Assembly (NCBI GenBank): GCA_964408945.1 | Contig: CAYPBJ010000050.1 | Span: 1 to 8,587, forward strand | DNA length: 8,587 nucleotides | DNA from: VMCP01 sp964408945 | Lineage (GTDB): Bacteria > Bacteroidota > Bacteroidia > NS11-12g > UBA955 | Direction: 5' to 3' | Shown here: positions 1-5,166 of the stretch, one piece after another | How positions within the stretch are numbered: the stretch's first letter is position 1 | Layout: the number at the start of each line of letters is the position of its first letter | Translations under genes and position numbers: made by a program | Notes under the pieces: model-generated | Seen by the model: only the letters and a program-made list of their open reading frames with translations | Database searches by the model: none | What the model was told of the DNA's origin: nothing

Positions 1-1
1 G

Positions 2-166
2 GAGAAAGTCGTTTGGAAATACCTTGACGACACCAAGCGAATCGCTCCATTACTCAGGCGGTCTTCCACCCTTGACACTTGCAAGGCCATTTGGGAATTC
101 ATGTATGCTTATATCCAATACAAATTGGATAAGCGTGGATTGGAGCAATTGCATAGACCTGCATAA
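2..166 (+). pseudogene. Transglutaminase-like protein, truncated fragment
   Basis: An open frame enters from the left edge and ends at TAA (164-166), giving 54 residues. It contains TKRIAPLLRRSSTLDTC, AIWEFMYAYIQYKLDKRG and a final LHRPA. From memory this matches the segment just before the catalytic Cys of transglutaminase-like proteins found in Bacteroidota phage-like or mobile gene clusters, where the text normally runs on through a ...RRPARTW... stretch to the Cys of the active site. Here a stop follows HRPA, so the Cys-His-Asp core is missing and the product cannot be an active enzyme. The same reading frame later carries the broken ATPase, and the two appear to be debris of one element. 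Most of the N-terminus lies outside the window. The family call is moderately sure; that the gene is broken is more secure. Confidence 0.5.
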
Positions 167-175
167 TTTTAGTAG

Positions 176-853
176 GCTAAACATTCTCTAGTCATTATTA
201 AAGCTGCACATTTGAATATCAACAAGGTACAGCTTAATGGCCTCATCGGTGTTTTAGGGGAAGACCTTTTTCAAAAAAAAGCTTAAACGGACACGAAAGA
301 AGTTATTGGAATGATTGTAAGTTCTGGCGAACTGCTAGCCATGGACTTTCATACAATAGGCCTAAAGGGCTAGTACCGAGAATTGATTGGAGATCCAAGC
401 GTTGGTTTTACTGCCATGGTTTATGTACTTCCTAAGCCGGGCAAGTCTACCATGTGTTTGGATTTTGACAATTACCTGGCATCCCACCACGGAAAGGTAT
501 TCTATTGTGCTATCGAGGAAAGTTTTGGCTGTACGCTAAAGGAAAAGATCGAACTATTGAAGGCACATCACTCGAACCTCTACATCACAGACCGTGTCCC
601 TGAAAACCTGAATGATTTTCAATTTGTTTTTATTGACAGCGTTTCCAAAGCAGGTATGGATGTGAATGCCATTGATCAATTACGCAAAATGCATCCTGAT
701 ACCTCATTCATTTTTATTTATCACACCACCAAAGGAGGCAACTTCAAAGGGGTAAACGAACACGCCCATGAAGTGGATGTCATTGTTCAGGTTGATAAAG
801 GCAAAGCAACCTCGACTGGCAGGTTTAATGCTGGGGGAAGTATGGAGATTTAG
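176..853 (+). pseudogene. RecA-like AAA ATPase, broken by two in-frame stops
   Basis: One frame runs from 176 to the stop at 851-853 with internal stops TAA (284-286) and TAG (371-373). Coding sense continues across both: TDTKEVIGMIVSSGELLAMD, DFHTIGLKG, stop, YRELIGDPSVGFTAMVY. The last uninterrupted part (374-853) keeps a Walker A-like PKPGKST (431-451), a Walker B FVFIDS (623-640) and a C-terminal end STGRFNAGGSMEI. This order fits RecA/RadA/DnaB-fold ATPases (AAA_25-like) of Bacteroidota mobile or phage-like elements, which probably act on DNA. In the Walker A motif the usual first Gly of GxxxxGKST is Val (VLPKPGKST), a further sign of decay. A TTG at 383 could start a shortened protein of about 156 residues, but this would lack the N-terminus and there is no convincing ribosome site. 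I call it a pseudogene. Confidence 0.65.
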
Positions 854-924
854 TCAAGGATCATTGGTCTATTGTTTCCAATTTATTCCGGTCTGGTTTT
901 AGGTCTAATTACAGTGCCTTCGTA

Positions 925-1662
925 TCAAAAATAAACACTATGCACTCCAAATGAATTTATTTTTTCAGGATTTATGTCATTCTTGTCAAATGGTTCACCA
1001 CTTCGAACGTTGAGTATTTCTTCAGCAAAAATACCTTTGCTGTTAACTTTATATTTTAAATTATATGTCGAATTAAATCCTTTGAATTCTCCATTATTAT
1101 TTGAGTAGCCCTGTATTAATAGCCCATCTATTTTTCCCTTGTGGTCTAAATATACTCCTAGTAATTTACCATTTGTTAATTGATCATCAATTTCTTTGAA
1201 AATTAGACTGCTGCCCCTTCTTTTGATGATCAAATTCAGATAATGAGAACAACAAGTTCCGTTGGCTTGAATTGAAAATTCTGGACTCAAACTAATCAAT
1301 GAAATAGAATCATTAATATCTAATACAATAATATTTGAATCATTAAAATTATCAGCATTTAGTCGGCCAATTTGTTGAATTAGCTGAATTTGATCATTAA
1401 ATCCCATTTTAGTGTATTTATTTAACAAGAAATAATAAATAACAGAATCTTCAAAATTACAATTATACTGGTCTAAATAATTCGAATCAAGTCTTACTGA
1501 TTGTATGTATTTTTGAAATTTATAAAAATTAAAATCGTCTTCAATTTTTCCATAGGATATATTTTGAAGAGATTTTTCAATAGAATAATACTCGATATAT
1601 GAATTATCATTGTTTGTGCAAGCATTTAACAAAAGCAGAGGAAGTATAAGGAAAATCTTCAT
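925..1662 (-). CDS. Unrecognised lipoprotein, 245 residues
   Basis: The N-terminus MKIFLILPLLLLNAC is a compact lipoprotein signal peptide: Lys2, a hydrophobic core at residues 3-12 and a lipobox LNA|C with Cys15 as the lipidated residue. The mature protein starts TNNDNS and should be anchored in the inner or outer membrane facing the periplasm or surface. The rest is hydrophilic, rich in Asn, Asp, Ile and Tyr, with no transmembrane segment. A Cys pair, GTCCSHY, lies in the middle, and a repeated-turn region follows (KLLGVYLDHKGKIDGLLIQG). I do not recognise a family, and assign no function. The coding sequence is markedly AT-rich compared with the decayed block to its left. It is convergent with that block and reads away from the IS remnant on the same strand. 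No TAnnTTTG promoter motif was seen upstream. Confidence 0.8.
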   Translation of the reverse strand: MKIFLILPLLLLNACTNNDNSYIEYYSIEKSLQNISYGKIEDDFNFYKFQKYIQSVRLDSNYLDQYNCNFEDSVIYYFLLNKYTKMGFNDQIQLIQQIGRLNADNFNDSNIIVLDINDSISLISLSPEFSIQANGTCCSHYLNLIIKRRGSSLIFKEIDDQLTNGKLLGVYLDHKGKIDGLLIQGYSNNNGEFKGFNSTYNLKYKVNSKGIFAEEILNVRSGEPFDKNDINPEKINSFGVHSVYF

Positions 1663-1775
1663 AGGCTTGATGCTATTTCAGATACATGATTTTTAGTTTG
1701 AGTTGGCATTTCTATAATACTCCCCAGTTGTTGGACCAAAAGTTTAGTGATGCTAAGTTAATATTTTGAGCTGTA

Positions 1776-2126
1776 TTAAGCAGCATTTTGGTTTAAAGAT
1801 TTATTGTAAGCTACGTTTGGTTTCATTCCAATGGTTTGGTGTTTCTTGTTGTGATAATACTCGATTAAGGTCTGAACTCCTTCAAATAGTTCTAGACCTG
1901 TATCGCAAGGGTTTAAATAAATGTTGTTGTACTTGATTGTTTTCCAGAAGCGCTCGATCCAAATATTGTCTGTTGCACGTCCTTTTCCATCCATTGATAT
2001 TTTTATTCCTTTTCCCTCCAGATAGTTCGTCCAACTAGAACTTGTATACTGAGAGCCTTGGTCTGAGTTAATGATCTCAATTACTCCGTTTGCTGCGATG
2101 GCGGCCTCAAGTACATCATCTTTCAA
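1776..2126 (-). pseudogene. IS3-family transposase OrfB, C-terminal half
   Basis: This 116-codon piece holds the last two catalytic acids of the DDE integrase core (rve fold): Asp in INSDQGSQYTS and Glu in NIWIERFWKTIKY, with exactly 35 residues between them, the D35E spacing typical of IS3 transposases. The C-terminal YYHNKKHQTIGMKPNVAYN is the usual family ending. The first Asp (normally in a W-T-D-I-T-like motif) is absent because roughly the middle third of OrfB is deleted. Sense begins about ELKDDVLEAAI directly after the OrfB N-terminal remnant and in a different frame. The TTG at 2124-2126 is merely the first possible start after the junction, not a real start. A full OrfB would be near 280 residues. 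Confidence 0.85.
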
Positions 2127-2419
2127 TTCTCAGGATTTTCAGGGATTGGGGCATAGTACAAAGAGCTTCTGGGCACACAAAGTAACTCACATAGTCTGCG
2201 AAGTGATATCGAACTCATTTTTAATTTGATGGCTTCCATTCGTTCTCGGGTATCTCCAATTTCTTTGCACTTATTTTAAAAAAAGTCTATCTCAACCTTG
2301 AGCTTACCAATTTGGGCATAAAGCTTCTCTACAGGCACCTCTGATTCATTATTTTCTGTTTCCTTAACATTGGAAAAAGTATCGGACAGGTTAGCCAAAA
2401 ACTCAGATTTCCAATATTG
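2123..2419 (-). pseudogene. IS3-family OrfA C-terminus and OrfB N-terminus, decayed
   Basis: Read on the minus strand from 2419, the frame gives QYWKSEFLANLSDTFSN, then a coiled-coil-like EKLYAQIGKLKVEIDFF and a TAA at 2276-2278. This is the C-terminal part of an IS3 OrfA (linker and leucine-zipper region); its N-terminal HTH is missing. The same frame continues past the stop as KCKEIGDTRERMEAIKLK and SSISLRRLCELLCVPRSSLY, then YAPIPENPEN and a TGA at 2123-2125. SLRRLCELLCVPRSSLYYA is the HTH_21-like start of OrfB. The A/T-rich run around the first stop is where IS3 elements usually place their programmed frameshift; here it appears corrupted. The TGA marks a frame-changing deletion junction with the OrfB C-terminal half. 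Confidence 0.7.
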
Positions 2420-2459
2420 AATTAAAAGAATTTATTCAACTTTACTCAGAAAATCCCCT

Positions 2460-2491
2460 TTTGTTTGATTAAAATCAATCGCTTAATTTTG
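2460..2491 (+). promoter_or_regulatory. Bacteroidota-type promoter of the STAS/GHKL-PIN cassette
   Basis: TTTG at 2460-2463 and TAATTTTG at 2484-2491 match the Bacteroidota -33 TTTG and -7 TAnnTTTG elements, separated by 20 nt, which is the usual spacing. Transcription would begin near 2498, leaving a leader of about 50 nt before the ATG at 2550. Promoters of this class are read by the primary sigma factor (ABfA type). The site lies just outside the IS remnant, so the cassette does not depend on IS-borne transcription. Based on motif match only. Confidence 0.5.
2465..2478. promoter_or_regulatory. Palindrome in promoter spacer, operator candidate
   Basis: TTGATT-AA-AATCAA is a perfect 6-bp inverted repeat located entirely between the -33 and -7 elements. 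A second half-site-like copy, GTTTGATAA (2491-2499), follows the -7 element and resembles GTTTGATTA at 2464-2472. The placement would let a dimeric repressor block RNA polymerase. No DNA-binding regulator is encoded in the cassette, so the binder is unknown. An AT-rich short palindrome can arise by chance. Confidence 0.3.
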
Positions 2492-2549
2492 TTTGATAAT
2501 TTTCTAAATCATAATGACGGTTTAGAGTACATTTATTTAGAAAAGTATA

Positions 2550-3398
2550 ATGTCAAAATTTTCATTCAGAGGTAGAATTCAAACAGACCCCAAAGGGATT
2601 CAGCAGTTAAATGATTTCTATCAATATGCTAAACAATTTAAAAACTGTTGGTTTACCATCGATTTTGAAAAATTAGAATGGATTGATGCTAATTTGTCAT
2701 CAGAGTTGCTGTTGTACTGTTATAATCTGAAAAAGAATAATAAACTTAAATTTTTTATTGATTATTCAATTCTTAAAGGGGATTTAAATGTATTATCGCG
2801 CAACGGATTTGCATATTATGTTGTGCACAATAAGGAAAATTTTAAACCTGTAGATGACAGAGAAACAGTAATTCCAATAAAAGCGTTTCAAACCGAAGAT
2901 GTAGATAGTTTTGCGGATTACATTGAGAATATTTTCTTAAAACAAAGAGGACTGGATGGAATTGATAAGAATTCAAAAGACCGCATAAAATCTAGTTACT
3001 TTGAGATTTTTGATAATGTTGGCATACACGCTAACTCCAAATCGCCAATTATTTGTTGTGGACAGCACTTTCCAACTTCCGGGGAACTTAAATTCACATT
3101 AACAGATTATGGAGACGGTTTTTTGAAGAAAATTGCTCAACATACTCTCAACGAGATCAAAACTGGGTCAGAAGCTATAAGTTGGGCAGTAAAAGGAGGG
3201 AGTACGAAATCTGATGCAATAAATGGAGGTAATGGTCTAAGAAAAATCATGCTGTACTGTTATAAAAACGGAGGCGAGTTAAACATTGTTTCCGATGGCT
3301 ATTTTTGGTCATTTCAAAACAAATCAATAAATTCTCATATTATAAATAACTATCGTTCCGGTACAACAATCCACTTAATTTTTCGTTATTTAAATTAA
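2550..3398 (+). CDS. STAS-like / GHKL ATPase fusion, anti-sigma-kinase-like switch protein
   Basis: The 282-residue protein has two parts. Residues about 1-95 look STAS-like: alternating strands and helices around WFTIDFEKLEWIDANLSSEL (34-53), which parallels the hhhDhxxhxxhDsxxl pattern of STAS domains. Residues about 140-282 form a GHKL (HATPase_c) ATP-binding domain: N-box E152, N156 and H160 in YFEIFDNVGIHA; G1 box DYGDG (186-190); G2 box GGNGL (226-230); and a final SGTTIHL strand. The closest known logic is SpoIIAB/RsbW-type anti-sigma kinases, which phosphorylate a STAS partner, yet here the STAS-like part is fused in cis. It is cytosolic, with no membrane segment or signal peptide. 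The ATG at 2550 has no Shine-Dalgarno, only an A-rich lead, as usual in Bacteroidota. It is first in a three-gene cassette, 38 nt before the next ATG. Kinase rather than conformational ATPase activity is an inference. Confidence 0.85.
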   Translation: MSKFSFRGRIQTDPKGIQQLNDFYQYAKQFKNCWFTIDFEKLEWIDANLSSELLLYCYNLKKNNKLKFFIDYSILKGDLNVLSRNGFAYYVVHNKENFKPVDDRETVIPIKAFQTEDVDSFADYIENIFLKQRGLDGIDKNSKDRIKSSYFEIFDNVGIHANSKSPIICCGQHFPTSGELKFTLTDYGDGFLKKIAQHTLNEIKTGSEAISWAVKGGSTKSDAINGGNGLRKIMLYCYKNGGELNIVSDGYFWSFQNKSINSHIINNYRSGTTIHLIFRYLN

Positions 3399-3412
3399 AT
3401 ATTGTAAATTTG
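3381..3412 (+). promoter_or_regulatory. Possible internal promoter before the STAS-like gene
   Basis: TAAATTTG (3405-3412) followed by C matches the Bacteroidota -7 element TAnnTTTG exactly; the -33 element at the 20-nt spacing is TTTC (3381-3384), one mismatch from TTTG. Initiation near 3419 would give a leader of about 18 nt to the ATG at 3437. This implies extra expression of the STAS-like protein and PIN protein independent of the first gene. It also argues against a TTG at 3410 as the start, since that codon lies inside the -7 element. Confidence 0.4.
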
Positions 3413-3436
3413 CGACCCTTTTCGTATCTTCGAGAG

Positions 3437-3778
3437 ATGAGCCAAGTTAGATTGAATATTGTTGAAATTATTGGCACGCCCAATGCGATCATTCAAAAGT
3501 TTGGGAATCAAGTATTTGAATTGATGTCTTCTAATTTAAACTCTGGTGCTTCAGTTGTGTTAGATTTCGCCGGTATTACAAACCTAACTTCTGGTTTTTG
3601 CAATGCATCAATTGGGCAGATATATACTAAATATCCATCATTAGCTCAGAATATAACTATCGAAAATATAGACCTGTCGTCTGTTTGGTTTGAGAAAATA
3701 CAAGATGCAATAGCATTGGCTCAAAACCCAGAAAAGGCTTTAGTTATCGATAATGCAATACTTGAGTTATTTGAGTAA
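3437..3778 (+). CDS. STAS-like protein (DUF4325 type)
   Basis: From the ATG at 3437 the product is 113 residues (MSQVRLNIVEIIGTPNAI...). The core VVLDFAGITNLTSGFCNASIG (residues about 40-60) is the signature of DUF4325, a STAS-like fold: a buried strand ending in Asp-Phe, then a loop with Thr/Ser at the position that in anti-anti-sigma factors such as SpoIIAA carries the phosphorylatable Ser. Residues T51 and S52 (TSG) are the candidates. In the family such proteins often sit beside a GHKL ATPase, as here, and are expected to be its partner or substrate. An in-frame TTG at 3410 would add nine residues, but it lies in a promoter-like element and the added sequence has no family resemblance, so I prefer ATG. 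The stop is 3 nt before the PIN gene, indicating cotranscription and probably translational coupling. Confidence 0.8.
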   Translation: MSQVRLNIVEIIGTPNAIIQKFGNQVFELMSSNLNSGASVVLDFAGITNLTSGFCNASIGQIYTKYPSLAQNITIENIDLSSVWFEKIQDAIALAQNPEKALVIDNAILELFE

Positions 3779-3781
3779 TTT

Positions 3782-4381
3782 ATGGCTCAAATAGAAAAGC
3801 TTAGTGAAAAATTACCAGAATCATTCTCGCACTATTTTTTTGATTCAAATGTTTGGATTGCATTTTTAAAATACAATCACAAAAATAATGCGGATAGAAG
3901 ATTTACACCTTATATAGATTTTTTTGAAGGTGTAGTTCAGCTGAACGAAATAACAGATCCTAGATTACAAAAAAAGGTAAAGAATATGCCCAAAATTGTA
4001 ATGACCAGTATGTTATTATCGGAAATTATAAATACTTACCTTAGGGTTGTTGCTATGCCTTCCTTTCTAAATAAACCTGATGGTAATTTAAAGCGGGATT
4101 ACAGAAATAATATACACTCCGATTACGACAAACAATTAAAAATCCTACTTGATGATATAAAGTCATATTCCCTTATCTATGAATATGTTAATGATGACTT
4201 TATAGAGTTGAATCCAATGGAATTACTGATTGATTTAAATAGAAAGGTAGATTTTAATGATTTATACTATATGAAACTTATGGAAAAGCATAGGTTCGTA
4301 GTGGTTACTGATGATGGTGACTTTGATTCTCATGACATTACAGTTTTAACCGAAAATCAAAACTTATTAAGCAAGAAATAA
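3782..4381 (+). CDS. PIN-domain nuclease-like protein, 199 residues
   Basis: The acidic residues of a PIN (FEN1-like) nuclease appear in the right order and setting: D21 in HYFFDSNVWIAFL, E81 in VMTSMLLSEIINTYLR, D160 in VDFNDLYYMKLMEKH, and D177/D180 in FVVVTDDGDF. Such residues bind Mg2+ or Mn2+ for RNA cleavage; PIN proteins are the toxins of VapBC systems. At 199 residues it is longer than a typical VapC (about 130), with an insertion at about residues 88-150 that is rich in Lys and Asp. No VapB-like antitoxin with a DNA-binding domain is next to it. Instead it lies 3 nt after the STAS-like gene, so its control may run through the STAS/GHKL pair. It is cytosolic. RNase activity and toxicity are inferred from the family; the target is unknown. 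Confidence 0.8.
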   Translation: MAQIEKLSEKLPESFSHYFFDSNVWIAFLKYNHKNNADRRFTPYIDFFEGVVQLNEITDPRLQKKVKNMPKIVMTSMLLSEIINTYLRVVAMPSFLNKPDGNLKRDYRNNIHSDYDKQLKILLDDIKSYSLIYEYVNDDFIELNPMELLIDLNRKVDFNDLYYMKLMEKHRFVVVTDDGDFDSHDITVLTENQNLLSKK

Positions 4382-4392
4382 GACCGATGACA

Positions 4393-4413
4393 AACTTGCC
4401 ACAAGTTAATTTT
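4393..4413 (+). terminator. Possible terminator after the PIN gene
   Basis: AACTTG-CCA-CAAGTT is a perfect 6-bp stem with a 3-nt loop starting 12 nt after the PIN stop codon, followed by AATTTT. The T run is short, so termination may be weak, but the position is what one expects for the end of the three-gene transcript. Confidence 0.35.
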
Positions 4414-4641
4414 GTGAAAACGGCGTTAAGCATAGAAATGAAAAAAAACGCTGAAGCTTGACCTACTTGGTTACAATATTTGATTCTAATTAGGTTATAG
4501 GAATTTGACACTACAAACATTTCTAATGTTTATCTAGATCACACATCATTTAGCACCTTCAATAGGGATCAGCTGAGTTATGTATTTAAGGGGTTAATGA
4601 ATTCGCTTGTTAAATTTATTCAGTGGAGCAAACCGAAGATG

Positions 4642-4675
4642 AGCAACCTAATTAATGTTGCTTAGCACTTTTTTT
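4642..4675 (+). terminator. Weak hairpin with T run
   Basis: AGCAAC (4642-4647) pairs with GTTGCT (4657-4662) around a 9-nt AT-rich loop. A run of seven T follows at 4669-4675, a few bases away from the stem. This is a poor but possible intrinsic terminator shielding the hipBA promoter from readthrough. Confidence 0.3.
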
Positions 4676-4704
4676 CTTATTTTTACTACATTGAATTGTT
4701 GCTT

Positions 4705-4737
4705 TTTGCCATCATTATGAAATTATATGTACATTTG
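4705..4737 (+). promoter_or_regulatory. Bacteroidota-type promoter of the hipBA operon
   Basis: TTTG (4705-4708), a 21-nt spacer and TACATTTG (4730-4737) match the Bacteroidota -33/-7 consensus. The expected transcription start is near 4744, giving a leader of about 70 nt before the antitoxin ATG. The inverted repeat at 4750-4778 begins only a few bases downstream. Confidence 0.5.
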
Positions 4738-4749
4738 AGATGGAATAAA

Positions 4750-4778
4750 CCAACATTTAATTTGAAATATAATGTTGG
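4750..4778. promoter_or_regulatory. Inverted repeat, probable HipB operator
   Basis: CCAACATT (4750-4757) and AATGTTGG (4771-4778) are perfect 8-bp arms separated by 13 nt, just after the predicted transcription start of hipBA and before the antitoxin gene. HipB-type dimers autoregulate by binding such palindromes in their own promoter region. A GTTAAC palindrome at 4784-4789 and a further AACATT copy just after it may be a second, weaker site. Autoregulation is known for the family; binding here is inferred from position and symmetry. Confidence 0.5.
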
Positions 4779-4812
4779 CATTGGTTAACATTAAATAGTA
4801 ATAATAGACTGA

Positions 4813-5166
4813 ATGATGGAAAAAAGTATCAAATATTGGCACGCCCTGAGCGACCCTGCAATACTTGAACAATTGGGTGAATTTGTTAAACAAACAAGGT
4901 TGCAGCAAAATAAAACACAGCAACAAGTTGCTATTGCGGCAGGAATTAATCGTTCCACAATGGTGCAAATTGAAAAAGGTGCAGGAGGAACATTGCTTTC
5001 TTTTATACAAGTTTTGAGAGCACTGGAGCAGCTTCAAATCTTTGAGCATTTTGAAATAAAGCAACAATTTAGCCCCTTACAACTTGCTAAGTTGGAACAG
5101 AATAAACGTCAAAGAGCAAGCACTAAAAAAGTCAGTCAAACCAAAAAACCTAAAAGTGATTGGTAA
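4813..5166 (+). CDS. hipB: HipB-like antitoxin, XRE-family HTH
   Basis: The 117-residue protein has a lambda-repressor-type (XRE/HTH_3) helix-turn-helix at about residues 21-76: LGEFVKQTRLQQNKTQQQVA, IAAGINRSTMVQIEKG and a final helix FIQVLRALEQL. It should bind DNA as a dimer and repress its own operon while neutralising the HipA-like kinase made from the next gene. A C-terminal tail rich in Lys, Arg and Gln ends in Trp (KPKSDW). E. coli HipB also ends in Trp (W88), which docks on HipA and marks HipB for Lon, so this last residue is noteworthy. The tail is longer than that of the 88-residue E. coli protein. Two consecutive ATG codons (4813 and 4816) could each serve as start. The stop overlaps the toxin start by one base (TAATG). 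Confidence 0.88.
   Translation: MMEKSIKYWHALSDPAILEQLGEFVKQTRLQQNKTQQQVAIAAGINRSTMVQIEKGAGGTLLSFIQVLRALEQLQIFEHFEIKQQFSPLQLAKLEQNKRQRASTKKVSQTKKPKSDW

Larger units (their letters stand above)
1716..2420 (-). mobile_element. IS3-family insertion sequence remnant
   Basis: The segment contains the C-terminal part of OrfA, the N-terminus of OrfB and, after an internal deletion, the C-terminal catalytic part of OrfB, all on the minus strand. One outer end is probably near 1716-1740, where the sequence tactccccagttgttggac resembles in style the ends of IS150-group elements (CCC followed by TGTTGGAC). The opposite end is gone: recognisable OrfA coding stops near 2420, with no HTH-encoding part beyond it. 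With two internal stops or frame breaks and a lost catalytic residue, the element cannot make its own transposase. The terminal repeat cannot be verified within the window because its partner is missing. Confidence 0.75.
4382..4704. other. Gene-poor stretch with one short open fragment
   Basis: I see no convincing gene here. After the possible terminator there is a longer imperfect stem (CGGCGTT at 4420-4426 with AACGCTG at 4447-4453), and then a plus-strand frame from 4501 to TAG 4663-4665 that reads NVYLDHTSFSTFNRDQLSY and continues to INVA. That 54-codon frame has a fairly natural composition but follows a stop and has no credible start, so it may be a worn gene end or chance. The stretch closes with the hairpin at 4642-4662 and a T run. 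Confidence 0.3.

Noticed and set aside
4420..4453. GCGTTAAGC-like sequence reminiscent of the right core of an integron attC site
   Set aside because: No matching RYYYAAC core was found within a plausible distance upstream, and no such site follows the other genes, so a cassette array is not supported.
4723..5067. Minus-strand open frame across the hipB gene
   Set aside because: It is antisense to a well-supported antitoxin gene and the protein shows no recognisable features.
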